The position numbers and the translations under genes were made by a program. This document shows positions 25,162 to 34,034 of a DNA stretch of 64,000 bases, in pieces (the stretch's first letter is position 1; each line of letters opens with the position of its first letter). The notes under the pieces were generated by a model. The model did no database searches and had not been told where the DNA came from. It saw nothing but the letters and a program-made list of their open reading frames with translations. Origin of the DNA: Planctomycetota bacterium (lineage in GTDB: Bacteria; Planctomycetota; UBA1135; UBA2386); assembly GCA_016716265.1 (NCBI GenBank), contig JADJWQ010000002.1, positions 209,001-273,000 of the forward strand, in the 5' to 3' direction.

Positions 25162-26406
25162 TCAGTCGAGCACCGCCGCGGCGGGGTTGGTCAGGCTGAT
25201 CGCGCCGGTCGCGTCGGCGGTGACGCCGGTCGCCGCGACGAGCAGCCCGCGCAGCACCGGCAGGTTCGGCACCGGCACCGCGAACAGGCTCTCGCCGTTG
25301 CCCGGGAGCGTGGCGATGCCGGCGGTCAGCGCGCCCGCCAGGTTCAGGAACACCGGTGCACCGAGCACGCTCTGCGGGAAGGTCGCGAGTCCGAACACCG
25401 CCGCGGCGGTGTCGCCCGGCGCGCCGTGGACGCGCAGCTCCAGGTTGGCGCCGGGCGTCGCTGCGCCGGCGGCGAGCCAGGCGATCGTGCGCTGGCCCAC
25501 GACGATCGCGGGACCGAACAGCACGCCACCGGGGGCGGGCACCAGCGTCACGCCCGGCTCGTGGTCGAGGGTCGGGGTCGACGGCAGCCAGCTCGTGTAG
25601 TTCACGACGACCGGCGGTGCGGGCCAGCCGGCGCCGGGTGACGGATCGGCGATCACCGTGGTCGTGCCGCACAGCGCGACGTGCGAGGGCGGGCGAAAGA
25701 TCTCGTCGACGATCGCGAGTGCCGATGCGGGCTGCACGTTCAGCGCCATGCTCGCGCCCGCGCGCAGCGTGGAGTCGCAGACCCAGACCTGGGAGCGCAG
25801 CACGTCCAGGGCGGTCAGCGGTCGCTGCGCGAAACCGGTGGTGATCCGCGCGTCCGCGCCCTGCAGCGTCGACTCGACGATCGACACCGCGGACGCGATG
25901 ACCTGGACGGTGCTCGCCGTGCAGCGCTGCAGCGTCAGGCCCACCGAGGTCGCCTGCAGGCCGACCTGATCGTTGAGCGTCGACAGCGACCGGATCGTGC
26001 AGTCCTCGACGTGCACGGTCGGCGCCGGCCAGCCGTTGAAGTTCGAGCGCACGTCGAGCGCCCATTGCCCGGTCGTCTCGCTGTAGATCGTCAGCCCGCG
26101 GAGCGCGACGTGCTGGAGGTTGCTGCTGAGCGTGATCCGCAGCGTCGACGCGGTGGCGGGCGCCGGGCGGATGATAGGGCCACCTTCGCCCACCAGCGCG
26201 AACGAGTGCAGCGTGCTGACCGACGTTCCGACGTAGTCGCCGGCCCGCACGATGATCAGATCGCCGTCCTGCACGCTCGCGAGAGCACCTGCCAGCGTCG
26301 TGTGCCAGGTACCCGGACCATTGTTGACGTCGACGATCACCGTGCGTTGCGCGGGCAGCGTCGCGGCGAGCAGGAGAATGCTGGAGAGTGGGCGCAGCGC
26401 ACGCAT
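25162..26406 (-). CDS. Secreted right-handed beta-helix-like protein
   Basis: MRALRPLSSILLLAATLPAQ is a signal peptide ending in P-A-Q, a form repeated in several secreted proteins of this window. A GAGGGT-type ribosome site lies about 8 bases before the start at 26406; the frame runs upstream to 26805 but is not plausible there. Residues 21-250 (TVIVDVNNGPGTWHTTLAGALASVQDGDLIIVRAG, LRITLSSNLQHVALRGLTIYS, TVHVEDCTIRSL) have the parallel beta-helix pattern of pectate-lyase-like proteins. The C-terminal ~100 residues (ATPGANLELRVHGAPGD, ATLPGNGESLFAVPVPNLPVLRGLLVAATGVTADATG) form a domain I also associate with planctomycete secreted proteins. Total 414 residues. A polysaccharide- or surface-related role is inferred. 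Confidence 0.75.
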   Translation of the reverse strand: MRALRPLSSILLLAATLPAQRTVIVDVNNGPGTWHTTLAGALASVQDGDLIIVRAGDYVGTSVSTLHSFALVGEGGPIIRPAPATASTLRITLSSNLQHVALRGLTIYSETTGQWALDVRSNFNGWPAPTVHVEDCTIRSLSTLNDQVGLQATSVGLTLQRCTASTVQVIASAVSIVESTLQGADARITTGFAQRPLTALDVLRSQVWVCDSTLRAGASMALNVQPASALAIVDEIFRPPSHVALCGTTTVIADPSPGAGWPAPPVVVNYTSWLPSTPTLDHEPGVTLVPAPGGVLFGPAIVVGQRTIAWLAAGAATPGANLELRVHGAPGDTAAAVFGLATFPQSVLGAPVFLNLAGALTAGIATLPGNGESLFAVPVPNLPVLRGLLVAATGVTADATGAISLTNPAAAVLD

Positions 26407-26704
26407 CGGAGACCCTCTGGGGCGCCGGATTGTGACGGACGAGTCCGGGTCCGGCAAACCGACCCGCCGGGCCCGAAGCGGGTCCGCGCGAACGGTCGGG
26501 CGGATTCCGGCGCCCAACCGGCGATCGCAACGCGACTGCCGAGCGATGCCTGACCGGGCCACGGCGATCCCGGCTCCGGACTCCTGCGACCACGGCGGCG
26601 TCGGGATCCGGATCGCGATCCGGGGCGGTGCAGCGGGGCGCGGCGACGCCCCCGCGCTCAGCGGCATTCGGAGCGCGCCCGCGGACCGAGGTCGGAGCAC
26701 CGGC
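26407..26704. other. Intergenic region between prfC and the beta-helix gene
   Basis: This 298-bp stretch lies downstream of prfC and upstream of the beta-helix protein gene (both minus strand). All frames are Arg/Pro-rich with no homology I recognise. It should contain the prfC terminator and the promoter of the secreted protein, but no strong hairpin with a T-run is visible. Confidence 0.45.
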
Positions 26705-28303
26705 TCAGGACTTCTCCTCTTCGCTCGGCGGATGGTCGAGCAGCTCGAGGCCCTTGTAGCGCTCGAGCGCGTAGCGGATCTCGAACTCGCTCTTGAACAG
26801 CGCAACCGGGCGCATCGACTCGTCGTTGACGACCATCGGCAGCAGCGACAACAGCTCGTCGGTCACGCCGCGCATCCAGCGGCAGCGCTCGTACGGCTTG
26901 CGCTCGACGACGATCTCGACGCCGTACTCGCTCTCGAGGCGGTGCTTGAAGACGTCGATCTGCAGCTCGCCGACCGCGCCGAGGATCGGCTCGCGCGCGC
27001 CGGTCCGCGGCCAGAACACCTGCACGACGCCCTCCTCGCCGAGCTGGTGCAGGCCCTTGTTGAAGCCCTTGCTCATCGACGGCTCGCGCGGCCGCACCTG
27101 CGCGAAGATCTCCGGCGCGAAGCGGGGGAAGTTGCGCACCTCGACCTTCGGGCCCGCGGACAGCACGTCGCCGACCCGGAACAGGCCCGGATTGATCAGG
27201 CCGATCACGTCGCCGGGCCACGCCTCCTCGATCGACACGCGCTCCTGGCCGAAGAAGCGATGGGGGTGCGACATGCGCACCTCGCGGCCCAGCCGCACGT
27301 GGCTCGCGCTCATGCCGCGTTCGAAGCGCCCCGACGTGACGCGCAGGAACGCGATGCGGTCGCGGTGCTGCTTGTCCATGTTCGCGGCGATCTTGTAGAC
27401 GAAGCCGGTGAAGAACGGCGCGGCCGGGGGGATCTCGCCGTCGATCGTCTTCAATGGCCCGGGCGGCGGGCTCAGCCGGATGAAGTGCTGCAGCAGGTTC
27501 TCGACGCCGAAGTTCGTCAATGCGGAGGCGAAGAACATCGGCGATTGCTCACCGCGCCGGAAGCGGCCGACGTCGAACGGCTCGATCGCTTCCTCACACA
27601 GCTGGAGGTCCTCGATCAGCTTGTGGTGTGCATCCGCCCCGAGGCGCGCGGTGAGCAGCGCGTCGTCGGGGCCGGTGACCTGGACGTTCGAGCGGTGCGC
27701 GTTGTGCTCGGTGCGGTCGTACAGGTGCACCTTCCGGGACGCGAGCTCGTAGACGCCGAGGAACGACGCGCCCGAGCCGATCGGCCAGGTGAGCGGAACG
27801 ACCGTCAGCCCCAGGAGCTTCTCGACCTCGTCCATCAGGTCGAGTGGCTCGCGCGCCGGGCGGTCCATCTTGTTGACGACGGTGACGATCGGTATCCCGC
27901 GCTCCCTGCAGACCTTGAACAGCTTGATCGTCTGCGGCTCGACGCCCTTCGCGCCGTCGATCAGCATCAGCGCGCAGTCGGCGGCGACCAGCGTGCGGTA
28001 GGTGTCCTCGGAGAAGTCCTGGTGGCCGGGGGTGTCGAGCAGGTTGATGCAGTGACCCTCGTATTCGAACTGCAGCGCCGAGCTGGTGATGGAGATGCCG
28101 CGCTTCTTCTCGAGGTCCATCCAGTCGGAGGTCGCGTGCCCGCCGCCCTGCTTCGCCTTGACGGAGCCGGCCTTCTGGATCGCGCCGCCGTACAGCAGGA
28201 GCTTCTCCGTCAGCGTGGTCTTGCCCGCGTCTGGGTGCGAGATGATCGCGAAGGTGCGCCGCCGCGCCACCTCCCGGTCGAGCTCCGCCTGGGTCGTCGT
28301 CAT
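26705..28303 (-). CDS. prfC: Peptide chain release factor 3 (GTPase)
   Basis: The start MTTTQAELDREVARRRTF at 28303 gives 532 residues, nearly the E. coli RF3 length (529). G-domain motifs are in place: G1 SHPDAGKTTLTEKLL, G2 region KKRGISITSSALQF, G3 DTPGHQDF, G4 NKMDR, with RF3-specific features LLLYGGAIQKAGSV and ATSDWMDLE. The later domains include FFASALTNFGVENLL, DKQHRDRIAFLRV and LGAVGELQIDVFKHRLESEY. RF3 uses GTP to recycle RF1/RF2 from ribosomes after peptide release. It is single and monocistronic, with about 300 bp of non-coding DNA downstream. Confidence 0.96.
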   Translation of the reverse strand: MTTTQAELDREVARRRTFAIISHPDAGKTTLTEKLLLYGGAIQKAGSVKAKQGGGHATSDWMDLEKKRGISITSSALQFEYEGHCINLLDTPGHQDFSEDTYRTLVAADCALMLIDGAKGVEPQTIKLFKVCRERGIPIVTVVNKMDRPAREPLDLMDEVEKLLGLTVVPLTWPIGSGASFLGVYELASRKVHLYDRTEHNAHRSNVQVTGPDDALLTARLGADAHHKLIEDLQLCEEAIEPFDVGRFRRGEQSPMFFASALTNFGVENLLQHFIRLSPPPGPLKTIDGEIPPAAPFFTGFVYKIAANMDKQHRDRIAFLRVTSGRFERGMSASHVRLGREVRMSHPHRFFGQERVSIEEAWPGDVIGLINPGLFRVGDVLSAGPKVEVRNFPRFAPEIFAQVRPREPSMSKGFNKGLHQLGEEGVVQVFWPRTGAREPILGAVGELQIDVFKHRLESEYGVEIVVERKPYERCRWMRGVTDELLSLLPMVVNDESMRPVALFKSEFEIRYALERYKGLELLDHPPSEEEKS

Positions 28304-28398
28304 CGGGGATTCGAGCGGAGCACGATACCGCGGCGCCGGGCGAAGCGAAGCTGCCGCGCAGGATGGACTTCGGCGCGCGCGGCGGGTCGACTCGGGGC

Positions 28399-29607
28399 AT
28401 GGTCGGTCGCAACGAGTCACCGGTCGGCGTCGGCATCGTCGGCGCCGGGTTCATCGCGGAGACCCGCGCGCGCTGCTACGGGGCGCTCGGTGGCCGCGCA
28501 CGGCTGCGGGCGATCGCGTCGCGCACCCGCGAGCGCGCGGAGCGGTTCGCCGCGCGCTTCGGGGTCGACGCGGTGTGCGACTCGGTCGACGCGCTGTGCG
28601 CGCGCGAGGACGTTGCGCTCGTCGACCTGTGCGTGCCGAACGACCTGCACCGGCCGCTCACCGAGCGCGCGGCGGCGGCCGGCAAGCACGTCGTCTGCAC
28701 CAAGCCCCTGACCGCCTACGTCGGTCAGGACCTCGACCGCGGGGCTGCCGACGCCGACGTGTCGGGCCGCGACCGGCGTGCGATGCTGCGGCTCGCCGCC
28801 GCCGAAGCGGACGCGATGGTCTCCGCCTGCGCGGCGGCGGGCGTGCAGCTGATGTACGGCGAGAACTGGGTCTACGCACCGGCGGTCGGCAAGGCCGCGA
28901 GCCTGCTCGCGACGGCCGGCGGCACGATCCTCGACATGCGTGGCGGCGAGAGCCACAAGGGCTCGCACTCCCCTTACTCGAAGCGCTGGCGCCACACCGG
29001 CGGCGGCGCACTGCTGCGGCTCGGCGCGCACCCGATCGGCGCGATGCTGTGGCTGAAGCGCGAGGAGGGGCTGCGCCGACACGGTACGGCGATCGCGCCG
29101 GTCGCGGTGGTCGCCGATGTCGCCGACCTGTCGCGCATCGCGTCGCTCGATACCGAGCCGCGCGCGCACGTCGCGCGCGGCTGGGTCGACGTCGAGAACT
29201 GGGGCACGGTGTCGATCGAGTTCTCCGACGGATCGCGCGGTGTGGCCTGGGGTGCCGACACGACGCTCGGTGGCATGGAGAGCCGGCTCGAGATCCAGGC
29301 GAGCAATGCGCGCTACCGGTGCAATCTGAGCCCCAACGACCTGCTCGAGACATACGCGCCGGACGCGGCCGTGTTCGGCGACGCCTACGTGATGGAGAAG
29401 ATCGACTCCGGCGCTGGCTGGACGACTCCGATCCCCGACGAGGACTGGACCTCGGGGCATCTCGCGATGTGCGCAGACTTCGTCGCCGCGGTCGCGAGCG
29501 GGTGCGCTGCACGCGCGGACGGCGCGCTCGGCCGGGACGTCGTCAGGGTCGTCTACGCCGCCTACGTGGCGGCCGCCGAGGGACGCCGGATCGCACTCGA
29601 CGGCTGA
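28399..29607 (+). CDS. Gfo/Idh/MocA-family oxidoreductase
   Basis: The protein has about 402 residues, starting at the ATG at 28399 (an in-frame ATG at 28363 is an alternative). The N-terminal Rossmann domain has VGIVGAGFIAETRARCY (dinucleotide-binding GxGxxA), LRAIASRTRERAERFAARFGV, then VDLCVPNDLHRPLTERAAAAGKHVVCTKPLTAYVG, which corresponds to the family EKPLA motif with Thr-Lys-Pro. The C-terminal GFO_IDH_MocA_C domain includes GGTILDMRGGESHKGSHSPYSKRW and GGALLRLGAHPIGAMLWL (the DxGxHxxD-type metal/substrate region altered to LGAHPIG). It is likely an NAD(P)-dependent sugar or inositol-type dehydrogenase or dehydratase; the substrate is unknown. It diverges from prfC across 95 bp and precedes the PVC-type dehydrogenase gene, 69 bp away, suggesting shared carbohydrate catabolism. 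Confidence 0.88.
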   Translation: MVGRNESPVGVGIVGAGFIAETRARCYGALGGRARLRAIASRTRERAERFAARFGVDAVCDSVDALCAREDVALVDLCVPNDLHRPLTERAAAAGKHVVCTKPLTAYVGQDLDRGAADADVSGRDRRAMLRLAAAEADAMVSACAAAGVQLMYGENWVYAPAVGKAASLLATAGGTILDMRGGESHKGSHSPYSKRWRHTGGGALLRLGAHPIGAMLWLKREEGLRRHGTAIAPVAVVADVADLSRIASLDTEPRAHVARGWVDVENWGTVSIEFSDGSRGVAWGADTTLGGMESRLEIQASNARYRCNLSPNDLLETYAPDAAVFGDAYVMEKIDSGAGWTTPIPDEDWTSGHLAMCADFVAAVASGCAARADGALGRDVVRVVYAAYVAAAEGRRIALDG

Positions 29608-29676
29608 GGCGGCCGGCCGCGGACCGTCCGCCTCGCCGGTCGAGCGGACGTCGCGGGTCTGCTATGGTCCGCGCCG

Positions 29677-32244
29677 ATGTGCCGTGCAGCTCTCGTGCTC
29701 CTCCTGCTGGCCGCCGCTACGCGCGCGCAGGCCGGCGACGCGAAGGACGATCCCGGGACGGTGCAGGCCGCGCCGCCGGCGTGGATGCAGATCCCGCCGG
29801 CACCGGTGCGGACGCCCGCCGAGGCGCTCGCTTCGTTCCGGATCGAGCCCGGCTACCGGATCGAGCTGGTCGCGGCGGAGCCGCTGGTCGAGGATCCGGT
29901 CGCGATCGCGTTCGACGCGGCCTCGCGGCTGTGGGTCGTCGAGATGCGCGGCTTCATGCCGAATGCCGACGGCGAGGGCGAGAGCGAGCCGAACGGCCGC
30001 ATCGTCGTGCTCGAGGACCGCGACCGCGACGGCACGATGGACCACCGGACGGTGTTCCTCGACGGCCTCGCCCTGCCGCGCGCCGTGCTACCGCTCGGCG
30101 GCGGTGAGGCGCTCGTGCTCGCGCCGCCGCGCTTCTGGCACTGTCGCGACCGCGACGGCGACCTCGCGTGCGACGAGCGCGAGGCGATCGGCGGCGAATT
30201 TCCGAACGGCTTCAGCGATCCGGAGCATGCCGCCAACACGCCGTTGTTCGGCATCGACGGCTGGATCCACGTGGCGCGCTACGACCGTCGCGCGCGCTAC
30301 GACGGCTCGGTCTGGGTGTGGGAGCCGGTCGCGTTCGGCGGTCAGTGGGGGCTGACGCGCGACGATCTCGGCACCTGGTTCTTCAACACGAACAGCGACC
30401 ACCTCCGTGGCCACTTCGCGCCGCCGCACTACGCGGCGCGGCACCGCGGCCTCGCACGGCCGGCGTTCGCCGATCAGCGCGTCGGCGCCGACCAGACGGT
30501 CTGGCCCGACCGCATCACCCCGGGCGTCAACCGCGGCTACAAGGACGGCACGCTGCGCGACGACGGCCGGCTCCGTACCTTCACGGCGGTGTGCGGACCC
30601 GGCGTCTACCGCGGCGAGCTGATGCCGGAGCTGCGCGGGGACGTGCTGATCCCGGAGCCCGCTGCCCACGTGGTGCGGCGCGAGCGCGTGACGGCGGAGG
30701 GCACCCGGTTCGTCGGCCGCAACGCGTGCGACGGCGAGCGGGAGTTCTGGGCGTCGCAGGACGAGCGGTTCCGGCCGGTCAGTGCGACGACGGGGCCGGA
30801 CGGGGGACTGTACGTCGTCGACATGTACCGCGGCTTGATCCAGCACCGCAACTACCTGACGACCTACCTGCGCCGGCAGGTCGAGGATCGTGGCCTCGCG
30901 GGACCGATCCATTGCGGGCGCATCTGGCGGGTCGTGCCGGCCGACCTGCCGCAGACGCGCGTCGTCGCGTGGCCGGATCTGTCGGACGCCGCGCCGCAGC
31001 GCCTCGTCGAGGCGCTGGCAGGAGACAATGGAACGGTGCGCGATCTCGCGCAGCGGGAGCTCGTCCGTCGCGGGCTGCGCGACGCCGGGCCCTCGTTGCG
31101 ACGGCTCGCCGGCGACCGGACCGCCGCCGCGAGCGCGCGAGTGACGGCACTGTGGACCCTCGATGCGCTCGACGCGCTCGATCGTGCCTCGCTGTTCGTG
31201 GCCCTGGTCGACCGCGACGTGGCGCTGCGCGAGCACGGCTGGCGCCTCGCCGAGCCGCGCGTCGCGGTGGCGGGGCGCGACGACATCCTGCTGGGCCGCC
31301 TTCTCGCGCTCGCTCGGGCGGTGGAGCCCGCAGCGCGCGTGCGGATGCAGATGGCGTTCACGCTGGGCGCCGTGTCGCACGCGGATCCGGGGGCTCGGAT
31401 CGCGGCGGAGGCCGAGCTGCGTGCGATGCTGTGCACCGACGCCGCGGACGCCGTGCTGCGCGACGCGGTGCTCGCGGGTCTCGCCGGGTCGGAGGCGCGG
31501 TTCCTGCGCGCGGTGGCGTTCGATCCGGCGTGGCGCGATGCGGGCCGCGAGCAGCGCGGCGCGTGCCAGCGCCTCGCGCAGGCCGGGTTCGCGGTCGCGG
31601 ATCCGAGCGTGCGGCTCGAGCTCCTCGAGGTCGCCGCCGATCCGGAGCTCGGCGCAGTCGCGGATCTCGCGCTCGCCGGTATCGTCGCGGCACTGCCGCG
31701 GCGCGGCACCCGACCGGTCGAGCTGCGCGGCGATCCGGTCGTCGTCGATCGCATCGCCGCGCGCGTCGGTGCCGAGGGCCGGCAGCAGGTCGAGCGGTTG
31801 CGCGAGGCGATCGTCTGGGGCGAGGCGGCCCAGGTGCGGCCGCTCGATGCGGTCGAGACGCGGAGGTTCGAGCAGGGGCGCGGGCTGTTCGTGGCCCACT
31901 GCGCGCAATGCCACCAGCCCGATGGCGCCGGCCTCGGCGGGCTCGCTCCGCCACTGCGGGGCTCCGAATGGGTGCTCGGCGCGCCGGAGCGGCTGGCGCG
32001 CATCGTCCTGCACGGTCTGACCGGGCCGATCGAGGTGGCCGGGGAGCGCTACGAGTTCCCGCTGATGCCCGACCACGGTCGGCTCAGCGACGACGAGCTC
32101 GCCGCGGTCCTGACCTACGTGCGCCGCGGCTGGGACCACGTCGCCGAGCCGGTGACGCCGGCCGACGTGGCCGGCGTGCGCGCCACAGAGCGCGGCCGCG
32201 GTCAGCCCTGGACCGCGGCCGAGCTCGCGCGCTTCGGTGATTGA
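29677..32244 (+). CDS. PVC-type membrane-bound dehydrogenase with HEAT repeats and cytochrome c domain
   Basis: The 855-residue protein begins with MCRAALVLLLLAAATRAQA (signal peptide). Residues about 50-430 form a beta-propeller dehydrogenase domain (FRIEPGYRIELVAAEPLVEDPVAIAFDA, LWVVEMRGFMPNADGEGE, VFLDGLALPRAVLPLGGGEALV, YVVDMYRGLIQHRNYL), as in the PVC-superfamily sugar/sorbosone-like dehydrogenases. A helical HEAT-like middle (440-690) follows. The C-terminal cytochrome c domain has the haem site CAQCH (C-A-Q-C-H, about residue 744) and a distal Met in EFPLMPDHGRLSDDEL. This architecture is characteristic of Planctomycetes and Verrucomicrobia and serves periplasmic oxidation of sugars or alcohols with electron transfer to c-type haem. 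The gene lies directly after the Gfo/Idh/MocA gene. Confidence 0.92.
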   Translation: MCRAALVLLLLAAATRAQAGDAKDDPGTVQAAPPAWMQIPPAPVRTPAEALASFRIEPGYRIELVAAEPLVEDPVAIAFDAASRLWVVEMRGFMPNADGEGESEPNGRIVVLEDRDRDGTMDHRTVFLDGLALPRAVLPLGGGEALVLAPPRFWHCRDRDGDLACDEREAIGGEFPNGFSDPEHAANTPLFGIDGWIHVARYDRRARYDGSVWVWEPVAFGGQWGLTRDDLGTWFFNTNSDHLRGHFAPPHYAARHRGLARPAFADQRVGADQTVWPDRITPGVNRGYKDGTLRDDGRLRTFTAVCGPGVYRGELMPELRGDVLIPEPAAHVVRRERVTAEGTRFVGRNACDGEREFWASQDERFRPVSATTGPDGGLYVVDMYRGLIQHRNYLTTYLRRQVEDRGLAGPIHCGRIWRVVPADLPQTRVVAWPDLSDAAPQRLVEALAGDNGTVRDLAQRELVRRGLRDAGPSLRRLAGDRTAAASARVTALWTLDALDALDRASLFVALVDRDVALREHGWRLAEPRVAVAGRDDILLGRLLALARAVEPAARVRMQMAFTLGAVSHADPGARIAAEAELRAMLCTDAADAVLRDAVLAGLAGSEARFLRAVAFDPAWRDAGREQRGACQRLAQAGFAVADPSVRLELLEVAADPELGAVADLALAGIVAALPRRGTRPVELRGDPVVVDRIAARVGAEGRQQVERLREAIVWGEAAQVRPLDAVETRRFEQGRGLFVAHCAQCHQPDGAGLGGLAPPLRGSEWVLGAPERLARIVLHGLTGPIEVAGERYEFPLMPDHGRLSDDELAAVLTYVRRGWDHVAEPVTPADVAGVRATERGRGQPWTAAELARFGD

Positions 32245-32269
32245 CTCGTAGCGCGGCGGCCGTCGTCGA

Positions 32270-33790
32270 TCAGCGCGCCGGGTCCGGGCAGAAGCGGATG
32301 CGCGTCAGCGCACCCGAGCCACCGAGCTCCAGCACGGCGGTGCGGACGCCACTGACGCCGGTCGGGCTCGGCGTGATCCGCTGCACGGCACCGTCCGGGG
32401 CGTCCGGGATCAGCGTCGTGCTGATCTCGTTGCCCATCGCGTCGAACAGCCGCAGGTAGTCGATCTCGCCGCCGTCGACGTCGAGGACGCGCGTCGACAG
32501 GAACGTCACGTCGTAGTCCCACGTGATGCGCAGGGTGCCGCCGCCGGCCTCGTCGTCCGGATCGTCGACGAGCCCGTCGCCGTTCAGGTCGATGTCGTTC
32601 TCGGCGATGATCAGCACGAAGCCGAGCGGCTCGGTGTTGCCCGGCGCCGACGGGTTCGGCGTGCGGAGGTCCCAGTCGCCGCCGGTCGGGTTCAGGGTGT
32701 CGAACAGGATCGCCTTGTTCGGGTGGCCCGGCGTGTTGTTGGTCGCCGAGATCGTGACGCCCATGCCGTTGAGCTGGTCGCGCATCCAGGTGCCGGCCGG
32801 GAGGCCCCACGGAACGCCGGTCGACGTCTCGTCGAAGCTCAGCTGCGTCGGGCAGGTGTCGATCGTCAGGTCGGCGACCGCGCCCGAACCCTGCAGGAAG
32901 ACCTCGAACCGGTCGACGCCCTCCTCCATGAACGTGACGGTCTGCACGCTGCCGTCGCCGAGCGACGCGATCGCGATGGTCTCGTCGGGCACCGTCAGGT
33001 TGCCGTTGCGGTAGAAGCGCAGCTCGGTGCCCGGGCTCTCGTCGACGTCGACCAGCGTCACGGACGAGATGGTGGCCGGATTGTCGAAGTCGAAGATCAG
33101 GCTACCGCCGAGGGCCTCGTCGTCCGGATCGTCGATCAGGCCGTCGTTGTTCGCGTCGATGCTGTTCTCGGCGATGATCAGCAGCTTGCCGAGCGCGACG
33201 GTGTTGTTGTAGCCGGACGGATTCGGCGTCCGGAGGTCGAAGTCGCCGCCGGTCGGGTTCGCCGAGTCGAACAGGATCGGCAGGTCGGGGCCGCCGACGC
33301 GCGTGTTGTCCGCGGTGATCGCGAGGCCGATGTCCTGCCATTGGTTCGAGAGGATGCGGCCGGCGACCATCTCGGAGTCGTCGCCGATCGTGTAGTCGAA
33401 GTCGAGCAGGCTGGTCGTCGGCGTCGCGCCGATGCTGAAGGACGAGCGTGGCGTCTCGACGAGATCGGTGCCGTTGACGTAGACGCCGAACAGCTCGATC
33501 GTGCGGTTCTCGGCGCGCAGCTGGGCGACGACCTGGATCGGGAACGCCACGCGCACGCGGCCGTAGCCGTTCGCGTCGAGCTGCGCGATCGCGACGATCG
33601 AGGGGCGCGCCGTCTCGGTGTCGGTCCGCGCCAGCAGCGCGAAGGCCGGACCGGTGGCGCCGCTGATCTCCGCGGTCAGACGGAGACCGGCGCGATCGGT
33701 CTCGTAGTAGGCGTTGAGCGTCGCGGGCTGACTGACCTGCGGCGCGGGGGCTAGGGCGCACAGCGCCAGATGCGTGATGAGGGGGATCAT
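32270..33790 (-). CDS. Secreted protein with two internal repeats and Ca-binding-like loops (paralogue A)
   Basis: The start MIPLITHLALCALAPAPQ (33790) provides a short signal peptide; upstream frame extension to 33904 is unlikely. Total 506 residues. After an N-terminal domain (LNAYYETDRAGLRLTAEISGATGPAFALLART), two repeats of about 175 residues follow. Each contains LPILFDSANPTGGDFDLRTPNP or its equivalent, a LLIIAENSIDANNDGLIDDPDDE or LIIAENDIDLNGDGLVDDPDDE block, and an RNGNLTVPDETI/LRLFDAMGNE-type strand pair. The D-x-N-x-D-G-x-x-D-D spacing resembles calcium loops of dockerin or thrombospondin-3 repeats. It is a close paralogue of the next gene (34035-35537). An extracellular, calcium-stabilised structural or binding role is inferred. 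Confidence 0.8.
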   Translation of the reverse strand: MIPLITHLALCALAPAPQVSQPATLNAYYETDRAGLRLTAEISGATGPAFALLARTDTETARPSIVAIAQLDANGYGRVRVAFPIQVVAQLRAENRTIELFGVYVNGTDLVETPRSSFSIGATPTTSLLDFDYTIGDDSEMVAGRILSNQWQDIGLAITADNTRVGGPDLPILFDSANPTGGDFDLRTPNPSGYNNTVALGKLLIIAENSIDANNDGLIDDPDDEALGGSLIFDFDNPATISSVTLVDVDESPGTELRFYRNGNLTVPDETIAIASLGDGSVQTVTFMEEGVDRFEVFLQGSGAVADLTIDTCPTQLSFDETSTGVPWGLPAGTWMRDQLNGMGVTISATNNTPGHPNKAILFDTLNPTGGDWDLRTPNPSAPGNTEPLGFVLIIAENDIDLNGDGLVDDPDDEAGGGTLRITWDYDVTFLSTRVLDVDGGEIDYLRLFDAMGNEISTTLIPDAPDGAVQRITPSPTGVSGVRTAVLELGGSGALTRIRFCPDPAR

Positions 33791-34034
33791 GTCGTGAGAC
33801 GAGTCGACGAGGCCGCTCAGGGAGACTGCGGCCCGATGGCCAGAACCCAGGGGCTTTCCCGAGGTTCCGAGCGCCACGACACCGGGGACGGCGCCGGGTG
33901 TCAAGGTGCGGAGAGGGCCCCTGGCAGCGGGAAAATCCGCGCGCGTGCGCGTCCATCGAGTGGGCCGTCGTTCAGGTGCGCACGCGGCGGTCGCGCCGAG
34001 GTCCCCGGGGTCTGCCCGGGGACCGTCGCGAGGG